Source of the DNA: Verrucomicrobiota bacterium
GTDB taxonomy: Bacteria; Verrucomicrobiota; Verrucomicrobiia; Opitutales; Opitutaceae
Reading direction: 5' to 3'
Length of the DNA: 16,905 bases
NCBI GenBank assembly: GCA_023426435.1
Contig: JAFAAS010000179.1
Location: forward strand, 1 to 16,905
The notes below the pieces were generated by a model. That model made no database searches, had not been told where the DNA came from, and saw nothing but the letters and a program-made list of their open reading frames with translations. Shown piece by piece: positions 1 to 8,333 of this stretch. The position numbers were made by a program, and so were the translations under genes. Positions within the stretch are counted from its first letter, which is position 1, and each line of letters begins with the position of its first letter.

Positions 1-1
1 C

Positions 2-1966
2 CTCCTCCTTCCGACATGGCTGGATCGCCTCCAACACGACTTCACCGCATCGGGCCTCCCCGAGAACGACTTTTCCTCCTGGGCCGCGGCGCGCGCCGCC
101 GACGAACTCGAATCCTTCCTCGCGCAACCCGAAGCGATGTCGATGCAGGAGCTCATCGCCGCCGATCCGCTCCTCCTCGTTCCGCGCCTCATCCGCGAAC
201 TCTCCCCGCTCGACGTGGCAAATCCCGCCGCAACGTCACGCGTCCTCGTTTGGGCGTTGCAAAAAGCCCCGCCATTATCCGACTCCGGCCAGGAACCGGT
301 CTTCGCCGCGATCGAAAACGCGCTCGCCGACGCCCGCCTCGTCCAACCAGCGCTTTCACTCGAATGGACCGGCGTAAACCGCTTCGCCGCCTCCAGCCGC
401 AATCGCATCCAAAGCGAGGTGACCGTCCTCAACATCGTCTCGATCGTCGCCGTGCTCGGAGTCGCCGCGACTTTCCTCCGGCGTCCGTGGCAAATCGTCC
501 AGCTTCTGCCGGTCGTTCTTCTTTCGCTCCTCGGCGCGTGGACCGCCACCACCCTCGTTTTCTCACCGGTCCACATCCTCGTTTTCGTCATCGGCGCACT
601 CCTCGCCGGCGTCGCCGTCGACTACGGTTTCTACATTTCGCTGCAACCGGCAGACCCGCAGAACCCGTCCTATTCCGCTCGCGTCCGTCCGCTGCTTCGG
701 CCCCTGCTGACAAGTTGCGTCACCACGGTGATCGGCTTCTCGCTCCTGCTCGCCTCCGAGCTCCCACTGCTCCGACAAGTCGGGTTCTTCGTCGCCAGCG
801 GCGTCCTCTGCGCGTTCGGCGCCGCACTGCTTTGGTTCTCCGCCGTCCCTACCGCTCCCATTTCCACCCGCCCGATCCCACTCCTCGACCGGGGGCATTT
901 CGCGTCGCGGCGTCTTCCGATCGCGCTCTTCCTCCTCGCCATCGGCTGCGCCATCGCCCTGCCGTTCACCGCGAAATGGCACGACGACATCCGCGAACTG
1001 GATGTCCCTTCCACCGATCTGCGTCGAAACGACGCCCATGTCCGTCAGCTTTTCGGCGAACGCCCCGACCAGACCGCGTATCTTACTTTTGGAGACACCC
1101 TCGCCGACGCCCGCCATCAACTCGATCGCTTCCTCAGTCACATCCCAACGCACGCGCCCAACGCCAGCGTCGCTTCCCTCGGCGCGATTTTTCCCACCGA
1201 ACATTCCTGGCGCACCGCTCCCGCTCTCCTCCAAAAACTCGCAACCTTCCCCGAAGATTTCCGCGCCGAGCTCGAGCGCCGCACCTTCGATCCGACCGCG
1301 TTCACGCCTTTCTTCGACGCTTGGAACAAAATCTCCGTCAGCACCCCTCGCGAAGATTACGCACAACTCTACCGCGAGATCGCCGCGCACGTGCCCGCCC
1401 CGCTGGCGCAAACGTTCGCGCCTTTCTCCGCCCGCCCGTGGTTTCTCACGCTGGTGCAAGACGCACCCGATCTGCCCCTCGCCGACGATCTCGGCACGAT
1501 CGCCGTTCACCAACTCGAAACCTTCAACACCTTGTTCAGCCGCTACCGCACTTCGGCCCTGCGGCTGAGCTTCGTCGGTCTCGCGCTCGTCGTGCTGCTC
1601 GTGACTGTGTTGTATCGGGATCGCCGCGCATTCCGCATCGCCGCCATTCCCGCCGGCGCCTGTTTCGCCGCCCTCGGACTGCTTTCGCTTTTCGGATTCC
1701 CCCTCAACCTCTTCCACCTGCTGGGCGGATTTCTCGGCGCCTGTCTTGCCCACGATTACACGATCTTCACCAGCGCCACCTCTCACCTGCGCGCGCTGCC
1801 CTCGACCGCCGTTCGCCTGTCCGCACTCACCACGCTCGCGTCCTTCGCCGTCCTCGGTTTCAGCCGCATACCCGTCATCCACGCCCTCGGCACCAGTGTG
1901 GCGCTTGTGGTGTCTATCGCGCTGATCGCGCTCGAAATCGAAGCTCGCACGCCTCGTCGTTCATGA
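2..1966 (+). CDS. MMPL/RND-family exporter (COG4258-like), 5' partial
   Basis: The frame is open from base 2, so the gene starts upstream; the ATG at 137 is internal. The window holds 654 codons. Seen: the end of a first periplasmic domain, a membrane block (about bases 420-860) with the GVAVDYGFY motif, a new membrane helix (about 905-970), a second periplasmic domain (about 980-1540), then a second membrane block (about 1555-1950) with the related CLAHDYTIF motif. This internal two-fold repeat is the RND/MMPL plan. The family uses the proton gradient to move lipids or lipid-linked products out of the inner membrane; members are standard parts of aryl-polyene and xanthomonadin clusters. By comparison with relatives, roughly 100-130 N-terminal residues (first helix and part of the first loop) are missing. 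Its TGA overlaps the next gene's ATG (ATGA), so the two are translationally coupled. Pigment-lipid export is inferred from the neighbours; other lipid substrates are possible. Confidence 0.85.
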   Translation, partial: LLLPTWLDRLQHDFTASGLPENDFSSWAAARAADELESFLAQPEAMSMQELIAADPLLLVPRLIRELSPLDVANPAATSRVLVWALQKAPPLSDSGQEPVFAAIENALADARLVQPALSLEWTGVNRFAASSRNRIQSEVTVLNIVSIVAVLGVAATFLRRPWQIVQLLPVVLLSLLGAWTATTLVFSPVHILVFVIGALLAGVAVDYGFYISLQPADPQNPSYSARVRPLLRPLLTSCVTTVIGFSLLLASELPLLRQVGFFVASGVLCAFGAALLWFSAVPTAPISTRPIPLLDRGHFASRRLPIALFLLAIGCAIALPFTAKWHDDIRELDVPSTDLRRNDAHVRQLFGERPDQTAYLTFGDTLADARHQLDRFLSHIPTHAPNASVASLGAIFPTEHSWRTAPALLQKLATFPEDFRAELERRTFDPTAFTPFFDAWNKISVSTPREDYAQLYREIAAHVPAPLAQTFAPFSARPWFLTLVQDAPDLPLADDLGTIAVHQLETFNTLFSRYRTSALRLSFVGLALVVLLVTVLYRDRRAFRIAAIPAGACFAALGLLSLFGFPLNLFHLLGGFLGACLAHDYTIFTSATSHLRALPSTAVRLSALTTLASFAVLGFSRIPVIHALGTSVALVVSIALIALEIEARTPRRS

Positions 1967-3291
1967 CGCCTCTGCTCCTTCAAGCCTGGAAAAAAACGCT
2001 CGCCGCCGCTCCCCGCGCCCCCGCGCTGATCGAAGCGGCCAGCGGCCGCGTGTGGACGCGTCGCGAGCTCGATCGCGCCAGCGACGCCTGGCTCGCCCGG
2101 CATCCGCTCGATTTCACCGGCCGCGTCGTCCTGTTCTCCGAAACCAACGGCCCGCAATGGCTGGTTCTGCTGCTCGCCTTGATGAAAGCCCGCGCAGTCG
2201 TCGCCCCCCTCGACCCCGGCGAGCCTCCCGCCCTCCAGCAGGCCACCGCGCTTTCGCTCCGCGCTTCCTATCGCTGGACGGGGCACGTCCTCGAAACGCT
2301 GCCCCGCGGCCGTTCGTTTTCCGATGGCCGCCGCATCGTCAAACTTACCTCCGGCAGCGCCGGCAAACCGCGCGCGCTCGCGTTTACCGACGCGCAGATG
2401 CTCGCCGACGGCCGTAACGTCTGCTCGGGGATGCGCATCTCGTCTTCAGATTTCAACTACGCGCTGGTTCCGTTCGGACACTCCTACGGCTGGGGCAATC
2501 TCGTTATCCCGCTCCTCGCCCAGGGCACCGCCATCGTTTGCGGATCCGCGGCCTTGCCGCACGTCATCGCCGCCGAGATCGCGCGTTTCCGCCCAACCAT
2601 CTTCCCCGCCGTTCCGGCTTTGCTGCGCTCGCTCGTCGACGCCGACATCTCCCCCGCCTCGCTTACTTCGCTTCGCACCGTCATCTCCGCCGGCGCGCCG
2701 CTCGACCCCGCGGTCGCGCGATCCTTCCACGCTCGTTTCGATCGCCTCATTCATAATTTCTACGGCTCCACCGAGACGGGCGGCATCGCCTACGATCGCA
2801 CCGGCACCGCCTCCCTCGACGGCCGCGCCGTCGGCACACCGTTGCCGGGCGTCACCGTATCGCTCGCCCGCAACCGGCGCGTCCGCGTTCACAGCCTCGC
2901 GGTTTACACGCTCGGCAATCGCCATCCCGGCACCCATGTCGCCGCCGATTTCGGCGAATTCAACGCCGCCGGCGAACTCGTCCTCCGCGGCCGCACCGGT
3001 CGCACGATCAAGGTCGCCGGACGTCGGTTGAATCTTTCCGAAATCGAACACGCGCTTCGCTCGCTGCCCGGCGTGCGCGACGCCTATGCACTTCCGCATC
3101 CCGAACGCCAGGAAGCCGTTGCCGCGGTGGTCGCGTGCGACGCTCAACCCCCGGCGTGGCGCGATGCGCTTCGCGACCGACTCGCGTCCTGGAAAGTCCC
3201 GCGCAAACTCATCGCCCTTCCGGCCTTCCCGCTGACTCCACGGGGAAAAACCGACACGCGTAAGCTCCGCGATCTCGTCGGCGCAGCCTGA
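1963..3291 (+). CDS. Stand-alone AMP-ligase, probable aryl (hydroxybenzoate) activating enzyme of an aryl-polyene pathway
   Basis: A protein of 442 residues of the ANL adenylate-forming superfamily. Visible core motifs: the phosphate loop TSGSAGKPR (129-137), NFYGSTETGG (265-274), the acidic ribose-contacting residue probably at D329 (VAADFGEF), the hinge region GRTGRTIKVAGRR (343-355) followed by SEIE, and the catalytic Lys429 in TPRGKTDTRKL. It is shorter than a typical acyl-CoA synthetase (about 500 or more residues), as is common for dedicated ligases of pigment clusters. The start is the ATG inside the exporter's stop codon; the same frame is open further upstream only as a shadow of that gene. 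Known for XanA2-like relatives: they activate 3- or 4-hydroxybenzoate and load it on a carrier protein. That substrate is inferred here from the chorismatase next door. No carrier protein is visible in the window. Confidence 0.85.
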   Translation: MTPLLLQAWKKTLAAAPRAPALIEAASGRVWTRRELDRASDAWLARHPLDFTGRVVLFSETNGPQWLVLLLALMKARAVVAPLDPGEPPALQQATALSLRASYRWTGHVLETLPRGRSFSDGRRIVKLTSGSAGKPRALAFTDAQMLADGRNVCSGMRISSSDFNYALVPFGHSYGWGNLVIPLLAQGTAIVCGSAALPHVIAAEIARFRPTIFPAVPALLRSLVDADISPASLTSLRTVISAGAPLDPAVARSFHARFDRLIHNFYGSTETGGIAYDRTGTASLDGRAVGTPLPGVTVSLARNRRVRVHSLAVYTLGNRHPGTHVAADFGEFNAAGELVLRGRTGRTIKVAGRRLNLSEIEHALRSLPGVRDAYALPHPERQEAVAAVVACDAQPPAWRDALRDRLASWKVPRKLIALPAFPLTPRGKTDTRKLRDLVGAA

Positions 3292-3340
3292 CCCGGGCCT
3301 CCCCGACCGGATCGCCACAAAAGCGGCCACACTTTCCCGC

Positions 3341-4276
3341 TCACCGCCCCACCAGCGTCGCCTCGATCTCAACCTCCAGCGCCGCCCGGCACACTTCCGC
3401 CTGGAGATACATCACGCGGTCACTCGCCTGCACGAGTTCCGCCTCGAGCCGGTCTCGCACGCGGCGATAGGCCGCCGCATCGCGCAAATACACCTTGAAA
3501 TGCCGCGCCGTCGCCGCCTCCGCTCCGAGTGCGTCTCCCAATGCCGCGGCCTTCGACACCAAACGAAGGTTGTCCAACGTGCAGTCCAGCTGCGCATCCA
3601 GTTCGCCCGGCGCCACCGTCGCGTGGCCTTTGATCGCCGCCGTTCCTGAAACGAAAACCAACCGCCGCCCGCTCTCCGTCTGCGCCACCGTCGCACGCGA
3701 AAAACTCGGCGCACGCGGACCGTGCTCCCGGGGATATTCGTAAGCCGGCACCTGTTCGGGGTTTTCCAAGTGTTGCGGCGTTTTGCGTCCCGCCACGAAC
3801 ACCACCGCCAACGCATCTCCGTCCGATCCGACCGCCGACGCCGACGGCAGCGACCGCTTGAATCCACTGCCATGCAACGTCTCGAACGCTTCGGCGCGTC
3901 CTTCGCAAAACGCATGGTAGTTCTCGCAGCCGTCCACCGTTTCGTTGATTCCCGGGACGTAATTCCAAACGCGATACAGCGGCCAGCCGACACTTGCACG
4001 AAACAGCCGCGCGTAAAGTTCACGCGTCGTCCGTCGCAAGGACGACCCCACCGGCTGCACCGTCGCGCCAATCAGCAGGCCGTCCGTCTCCCACAATTGA
4101 AAACCATGGTTCGCTCCGGCCGAGCGCGCCGCCGGAAACAACTGCTCCGTGCGCGTTCCGCCCAACCAAGGCAACGCCAGCCGGGTCGGCTGCCCGACTC
4201 CGCCCAACACCGACGTCCCTGCCCCAAACTCCACCTCGAAGGAGGCCGTTTCGATGGAAAATGCGGTGCCGTGCAT
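3341..4276 (-). CDS. Chorismatase of the FkbO/Hyg5/XanB2 family, predicted 3-hydroxybenzoate synthase
   Basis: From the ATG at 4276 the protein has 311 residues; a GTG at 4321 would add 15. I prefer 4276 because only a few residues then precede the conserved FSIE strand; no Shine-Dalgarno decides it. Family signatures are clear: LYRVWNYVPGIN, NYHAFCEGRAEAF, GPRAPSFSRA and the C-terminal CRAALEVEIEATL with the catalytic Glu (VEIE). The fold is a RidA-like pseudo-trimer that hydrolyses or eliminates pyruvate from chorismate. At the two positions reported to separate the subtypes, it has Gly (VSGTA, codon at 3644-3646) and Cys (codon at 3389-3391), as in Hyg5 (3-hydroxybenzoate), whereas FkbO has Ala at both by my recall of its sequence. 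XanB2, which feeds xanthomonadin synthesis, makes 3- and 4-hydroxybenzoate. It converges on the AMP-ligase gene with a 49-base gap, supporting a role in supplying its substrate. Confidence 0.88.
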   Translation of the reverse strand: MHGTAFSIETASFEVEFGAGTSVLGGVGQPTRLALPWLGGTRTEQLFPAARSAGANHGFQLWETDGLLIGATVQPVGSSLRRTTRELYARLFRASVGWPLYRVWNYVPGINETVDGCENYHAFCEGRAEAFETLHGSGFKRSLPSASAVGSDGDALAVVFVAGRKTPQHLENPEQVPAYEYPREHGPRAPSFSRATVAQTESGRRLVFVSGTAAIKGHATVAPGELDAQLDCTLDNLRLVSKAAALGDALGAEAATARHFKVYLRDAAAYRRVRDRLEAELVQASDRVMYLQAEVCRAALEVEIEATLVGR

Positions 4277-4310
4277 GGGGAAAGACGTGTCACAACGGTC
4301 GCGCGCAGAA

Positions 4311-4337
4311 TGCGCGGCCACCGCGTTTTCCCGCGCA
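4311..4337. repeat. Perfect 7-bp inverted repeat in the divergent chorismatase-elyC intergenic region
   Basis: TGCGCGG (4311-4317) and its exact complement CCGCGCA (4331-4337) are separated by 13 bases in the roughly 136-base region between the divergent chorismatase and elyC genes. It could be an operator or just a GC-rich coincidence. If the chorismatase started at the GTG at 4321, the repeat would overlap that start. I see no convincing -35/-10 pair in this region on either strand. Confidence 0.25.
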
Positions 4338-4412
4338 TGGTCCGTGGTTTAGCGGGTTTGTTCCTTACTCTGGGCCTTGCGCGTCACCACCAATCTCGTT
4401 CCTGCTAGCGCC

Positions 4413-5204
4413 GTGACGTTTCTGTTGAAGAAATTCGTTTCGTTCTGGCTGATGCCGCTGCCACTCAGCCTTACCCTGCTCGTCGCGGGCGCTTTGCTGC
4501 TTTTCTCGACGCGTCGGGCGCGACTCGGCCGCGCGCTCGTGGTCGCCGGCGCCGCGCTCTTGCTCATCTTCAGCAACAAGGCCGTTAGCACCGCACTCAT
4601 CCGCCCGCTCGAACGCGACTTCGCCACCCTCCCCGATTTCGCTCCCGGCGAGCCGCTGCCGGAGACCTTGAAACATTGCCGCTACATCGTCGTGCTCGGC
4701 GGCGGCCACGGCGACACCCCCGGCTTCTCCGCCGTCAACAAGCTCAGTCACTCCGCCCGCGCCCGGCTTACCGAGGGCGTGCGACTCGCCCGCGCTCTGC
4801 CAAACGCGAAGCTCGTCACGTGCGGCCGCGGGGCTCCCGGCCAGGCCAATCACGCCGAAATCCTCGCCCAAGCCGCCGAATCGCTCGGCATCTCGCGTTC
4901 CCGCATCGTTCTACTCGACTCCGCTCGCGACACCCACGACGAAGCCCTGGCCACGCGCGCGCTCGTGGGCGACGAGCCCGTGATCTTGGTCACATCCGCC
5001 TGGCATCTGCCGCGAGCGCTCAGCCTGATGCGCGGCGCCGGCGTCACAGCCATCCCCGCTGCCTGCGATCACATGGTCCGCCCGGGAGAACAGCGATCGT
5101 GGTCCGACTACAGTTGGGATTCCGACTCGATCGGTCGCAGCAGCCGGGCCATCGCCGAGCGCTTGGGCCGCGCCTGGGTCTTCCTCCGCGGGCAATCGAA
5201 GTGA
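4413..5204 (+). CDS. elyC: ElyC-like DUF218 (YdcF/SanA family) inner-membrane protein
   Basis: From the GTG at 4413 the protein has 263 residues, very close to E. coli ElyC (259), and it begins with the matching pattern of LLKK, then a helix containing LMPLPLSL. The frame stays open to a TTG at 4377, which would add 12 residues without similarity, so I chose 4413. Two N-terminal membrane helices (about residues 9-31 and 38-54) precede a periplasmic DUF218 domain with YIVVLGGGHG, DTHDEA and VTSAWHLPRA, all counterparts of ElyC segments. E. coli ElyC is needed for envelope integrity at low temperature and affects use of the undecaprenyl-phosphate lipid carrier in peptidoglycan synthesis; the exact reaction is unclear. 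The gene is divergent from the chorismatase and stands apart from the phosphate genes, so a link to either neighbour is not evident. A more generic YdcF/SanA-type role is the main alternative. Confidence 0.8.
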   Translation: MTFLLKKFVSFWLMPLPLSLTLLVAGALLLFSTRRARLGRALVVAGAALLLIFSNKAVSTALIRPLERDFATLPDFAPGEPLPETLKHCRYIVVLGGGHGDTPGFSAVNKLSHSARARLTEGVRLARALPNAKLVTCGRGAPGQANHAEILAQAAESLGISRSRIVLLDSARDTHDEALATRALVGDEPVILVTSAWHLPRALSLMRGAGVTAIPAACDHMVRPGEQRSWSDYSWDSDSIGRSSRAIAERLGRAWVFLRGQSK

Positions 5205-5229
5205 GCAGCCCGCCGGCGCTTTCGTGATG

Positions 5230-5267
5230 CTCGGGATTAGGCCCGTGGTTTAGTTTCCGATCCCGAG
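5230..5267. terminator. Inverted repeat downstream of elyC, candidate terminator
   Basis: CTCGGGAT (5230-5237) and ATCCCGAG (5260-5267) form a perfect 8-bp stem with a 22-base loop, 25 bases after the elyC stop. On the plus strand it is followed by AAAATTGTTT rather than a clean T-run, so termination would be imperfect. It also sits in the 107-base leader of the DUF47-pit pair and could act as a leader structure. Function is not established. Confidence 0.35.
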
Positions 5268-5311
5268 AAAATTGTTTCGCAATCGCCACATCGGCAGCTA
5301 CTCAGGCGCCC

Positions 5312-5950
5312 ATGTTCTCGCTCAAGAAGCTTCTCGGCAAAGAGGACAAGTTCTTCGACTTGCTCGAAGCCGGCGCGGAAGAGGCCCGCACCAGCGTCGG
5401 CCTTCTTTCCAACTACCTGCAGGCCCTTAGCAAGGGCGGCCCTCCGCCCAACCTGGACGACTTCGTCCAAAGCCGGCGCAAGGAAAAGCGTATCCGCCAC
5501 CAAATGACAGAGGAGCTGAGCAAGACCTTCGTCACCCCGCTGGAACGCGAGGACATCGAGGAGCTTTCATTCGCCCTCTACCGGATCCCGAAGGCCATCG
5601 AAAAGATCGTCGAGCGTCTTTCCATCTACCCCGGCCGCGTGCCGCATACCGCGTTTCAACGCCAGGCCGAGCTGCTCAATCTCGCTTCGGAAGCCGTCGT
5701 CTTCATGGTGAAGGAGCTGCGCAGCGGCACGAACATCGAAAAGGTCCGCGAAGCCAACGACCGGTTGCAATACGCCGAGGGCGAAGCCGACAAGGTCATG
5801 CTCGGCCTCCTCAAGGAGCTCTACCACGGCCCCTACGAAGCGCGCGAACTCGTCATCCTCCAGGAACTCTACGAAATGGTGGAGCAAGCCGTCGACCGCT
5901 GCCGCAACGCCGGCAACATCGTCGTCCAAATCGTGCTGAAGCACTCGTGA
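5312..5950 (+). CDS. DUF47 / PhoU-like Pit accessory protein
   Basis: A soluble, all-helical protein of 212 residues, the usual length of the DUF47 (TIGR00153, YkaA-like) family, which is distantly related to PhoU. The N-terminus has the typical FSLKKLLGKEDKFFDLLEAG opening; conserved helical stretches follow (REDIEELSFALYRIPKAIEKI near 88-108, and YEMVEQAVDRCRNAGNIVVQIVLK at the end). In many bacteria it lies directly before a PiT phosphate transporter and modulates it, or its coupling to phosphate signalling; that arrangement holds here, with a 67-base gap to the pit gene. The ATG at 5312 matches the family N-terminus. Activation and inhibition of Pit have both been proposed for relatives, so the direction of control is open. 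Confidence 0.9.
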   Translation: MFSLKKLLGKEDKFFDLLEAGAEEARTSVGLLSNYLQALSKGGPPPNLDDFVQSRRKEKRIRHQMTEELSKTFVTPLEREDIEELSFALYRIPKAIEKIVERLSIYPGRVPHTAFQRQAELLNLASEAVVFMVKELRSGTNIEKVREANDRLQYAEGEADKVMLGLLKELYHGPYEARELVILQELYEMVEQAVDRCRNAGNIVVQIVLKHS

Positions 5951-6017
5951 GCTCCTTCGCCGCCGCGAAACGCGCGAGCGTTTCGTCCCTCTTCGACGCT
6001 TTTCGCCATCCGACGAA

Positions 6018-7076
6018 ATGACTCTTTTCCTCCTCGTTCTGCTCGCGGCGTTGATTTTTGAATACATCAACGGCTTCCACGACACGGCCAACGCGATCGC
6101 CACGGTCGTCTCCACCAAGGTCCTTTCCCCCCGCCAGGCCGTTCTTTGGGCCGCCTTCTGGAATCTCGTCGGCGCGCTCGCCGGCACCGCCGTCGCCGCC
6201 ACGGTCGGCAAGGGTCTCGTCGATACGAATTTCGTCACCATGGCGACCGTCCTTGCCGCGCTGCTCAGCGCGATCGTCTGGGGATTGTTCACGTGGTGGC
6301 TCGGCCTGCCCTCCAGCTCCAGCCACGCGCTCGTCGGCGGCCTCTGCGGTTCCGCGCTCGGCACGGCCAACAATTGGGAAGTCCTCAAATGGCACGTCGT
6401 CGAAAACGGCTCCCACTCCGGTCTCTGGCCGAAGATCGTGCTGCCGATGGTGACGTCTCCCGTCCTCGGCTTCGTCGGTGGCGCGCTGCTCATGTTCATC
6501 CTCCTCGCGGCGCTGCGGAAAGCCACGCCGTATTTCGTCCGCGCCGTCTTCGGCAAAGCCCAGCTCATCAGCGCGGGCTTCATGGGCTACAGCCACGGCC
6601 ACAACGACGCGCAAAAAACGATGGGCATCATCGCGCTCGCGTTGTTCACCGGCACCCAATCCGGCGTTTTCGACTCCCTTCCCAACTGGCTCCAGTTTCT
6701 CTACACGCCGGAATTTCACGTCCCACGCTGGGTGATGATCACGTGCGCGCTCACCATGGCTGCCGGCACCGCCGCCGGCGGCTGGCGCATCATCCGCACG
6801 ATGGGCCACAAGATGGTCAAACTTCAACCGGTCCACGGCTTCGCCGCCGAAACGACCGCCGCGCTCATCATTCACGGCGCGTCCGTCGCCGGCGTGCCCC
6901 TGTCCACCACGCACGTCATCTCCACTTCGATCATGGGTGTCGGCGCTTCGAAACGCCTCAGCGCGGTCAAATGGGGTCTCGTCAGCAAGATCATCTGGGC
7001 TTGGGTGCTCACGCTTCCCCTGACCGGACTGCTCGGCTACGGCATCGTGGAAGCGCTCCACAAATTCGGCATCTGA
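6018..7076 (+). CDS. pit: PiT-family low-affinity inorganic phosphate transporter
   Basis: An integral membrane protein of 352 residues. The two inverted-repeat signatures of PiT carriers are present: GFHDTANAIATVVS (19-32) in the first half and GYSHGHNDAQKTMGIIAL (190-207) in the second. A further conserved serine-rich segment, GLPSSSSHALVGG (96-108), has its partner GVPLSTTHVISTSIMG (293-308). The family imports phosphate, usually as a metal-phosphate complex, with protons or sodium at low affinity and high capacity. It forms a likely two-gene unit with the DUF47 gene and runs convergently into phoR with only 54 bases between the stops. No terminator hairpin with a T-run is visible in that gap. 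The protein is about the length of short bacterial PiT proteins (E. coli PitA has about 500). The ion it uses cannot be read from the sequence. Confidence 0.92.
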   Translation: MTLFLLVLLAALIFEYINGFHDTANAIATVVSTKVLSPRQAVLWAAFWNLVGALAGTAVAATVGKGLVDTNFVTMATVLAALLSAIVWGLFTWWLGLPSSSSHALVGGLCGSALGTANNWEVLKWHVVENGSHSGLWPKIVLPMVTSPVLGFVGGALLMFILLAALRKATPYFVRAVFGKAQLISAGFMGYSHGHNDAQKTMGIIALALFTGTQSGVFDSLPNWLQFLYTPEFHVPRWVMITCALTMAAGTAAGGWRIIRTMGHKMVKLQPVHGFAAETTAALIIHGASVAGVPLSTTHVISTSIMGVGASKRLSAVKWGLVSKIIWAWVLTLPLTGLLGYGIVEALHKFGI

Positions 7077-7130
7077 CCTCCCGCTCGTCCACCGAGCTTC
7101 GCTTCTGCGCCCTCGCCGCCCGGACTCGCT

Positions 7131-8303
7131 TCACCGCGGCAGCGTAAAACAAAACGCCGCACCCTGGCCGGTCTCGCTCTCCACGCGCACGTCGCCGCCG
7201 TGCGCCTGCACCACGTGCTTCACAATCGCGAGCCCGAGCCCCGTGCCGCCTTGCTCCCGCGAACGCGCCTTATCCACCCGATAAAACCGCTCGAACACCC
7301 GCGCTCGCGCCTCGGGCGGAATTCCCGGCCCATCATCCTTCACGCACACTTCGACAAATCTCTCGTTCACCGCGCGTCCGCTGATCGTCACCACCCCCGC
7401 CGGCCGCCCGTATTTGATCGCGTTGTCGATCAGATTGGAAAGCACCTGCCGCAATCGATCCGGATCCGCTTTCGCCGTCAGGCCGGACGGCACCGAGTTC
7501 AACAACCGTATTTCCCTCGGCTTCGCTCGCATCGCGAGATCCTCCACCACCTCCTGAACCGCGAGCCGCAAGGCCGACGGCTGCACGTTCAGCACCACGC
7601 GTCCCGAATCGAGCTTCGCAAGCAGGAGCAAATCGTCGATCAACAACCTCAACCGGTCCGCGTGCCGGTCGATGATGCTCAACAACCGGTCGAGCGCCAC
7701 CGCATCGCTCTTCGCTCCATCGACCAGAGTCTCCGTCGCCCCCTTGATCAACGAAAGCGGCGTCCGCAATTCATGGCTGACATTCGCGACGAACTCCTGC
7801 CTCAGGCCTTCCAGCTCCCGCACGCGCGTCAAATCGTGAAACACCAACACCGCTCCCCCCGCCCCACCCGCTGAATCGCGCAACGCCACCGCGTTGATCT
7901 GCAAGAATCGCGGCGGCGACGCTTCGATGCGGATCTCGTGTCCCAGCACCGCCGGTTCGTTTTCCAAGCGTCCCACCAGCGCCGAGACTTCGTGATTTCG
8001 CACCGCCTCGAGCAATGCCCGCCCGGCCACCGGCTCCGAAATCCCGAAGAGTTGCACCGCCGCCCGATTCGCCAGCGCAACCTGCCGCCGCTCATCCAAC
8101 ACGAGGATTCCTTCGATCATGCTGTCCAACAGCGCTTGCAGCCTCGATCGATGCTGGTCGATCGCCGCGTCCTGCGCCGCCCGCTGTTTCTTCATTTCAT
8201 CTTCGTGACGCCTCTCGAGCGCCCGCGCTTGCGCCACTGACCGACGCCACAGCACCACCGCGACAACCAGCAGGACACTCAGCAGGATGATCGTGAAGGT
8301 CAT
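7131..8303 (-). CDS. phoR: Phosphate-regulon sensor histidine kinase PhoR
   Basis: A protein of 390 residues. One N-terminal membrane helix (about 3-19) is followed by a charged linker, a PAS domain (about 55-160, with SMIEGILVLDERR), a HisKA domain with FVANVSHELRTPLS and phospho-acceptor His177, and an HATPase domain with NLIDNAIKYG, DDGPGIPPE, FERFYRVDKARS and GGTGLGLAIVKH boxes. There is no periplasmic sensor domain, which fits PhoR: it reads the state of the Pst transporter through PhoU rather than phosphate itself. It follows phoB by 30 bases as the last gene of the minus-strand operon, so its expression should rise with the operon. Known for the family: it phosphorylates PhoB in phosphate starvation and dephosphorylates it in excess. 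Identification rests on domain order plus pst-phoU-phoB context. Confidence 0.9.
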   Translation of the reverse strand: MTFTIILLSVLLVVAVVLWRRSVAQARALERRHEDEMKKQRAAQDAAIDQHRSRLQALLDSMIEGILVLDERRQVALANRAAVQLFGISEPVAGRALLEAVRNHEVSALVGRLENEPAVLGHEIRIEASPPRFLQINAVALRDSAGGAGGAVLVFHDLTRVRELEGLRQEFVANVSHELRTPLSLIKGATETLVDGAKSDAVALDRLLSIIDRHADRLRLLIDDLLLLAKLDSGRVVLNVQPSALRLAVQEVVEDLAMRAKPREIRLLNSVPSGLTAKADPDRLRQVLSNLIDNAIKYGRPAGVVTISGRAVNERFVEVCVKDDGPGIPPEARARVFERFYRVDKARSREQGGTGLGLAIVKHVVQAHGGDVRVESETGQGAAFCFTLPR

Positions 8304-8333
8304 GCGATCCGTCGTCGGCGTTACGTCCGGCGC

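Noticed and set aside
563..1882. A 439-codon minus-strand frame opposite the exporter
   Set aside because: Gly/Glu-rich antisense shadow, with no motif and no start context.
16..1962. The AMP-ligase frame remaining open through the exporter gene, suggesting a 1091-residue fusion
   Set aside because: The upstream translation is Arg/Pro-rich shadow sequence, while the exporter frame there has clear membrane helices; the ligase starts at the ATGA overlap.
4287..4294. TGTCACA-like sequence in the chorismatase-elyC intergenic region as a Pho box
   Set aside because: Only one copy, with no phased partner, and the flanking genes have no known phosphate role.
4342..5253. The 11-mer CCGTGGTTTAG present at 4342-4352 and 5243-5253, upstream of elyC and of the DUF47 gene
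   Set aside because: Two copies of an 11-mer are expected by chance many times in a window of this size, and the flanks do not match.
5283..5290. A single TCGCCACA upstream of the DUF47 gene, resembling the Pho-box unit
   Set aside because: No second unit lies 11 bases away on either side, and single matches are expected by chance several times in the window.
5853..7061. A 402-codon minus-strand frame opposite pit
   Set aside because: Low-complexity Glu/Gly/Arg/Asp composition typical of an antisense shadow; pit on the other strand is unambiguous.
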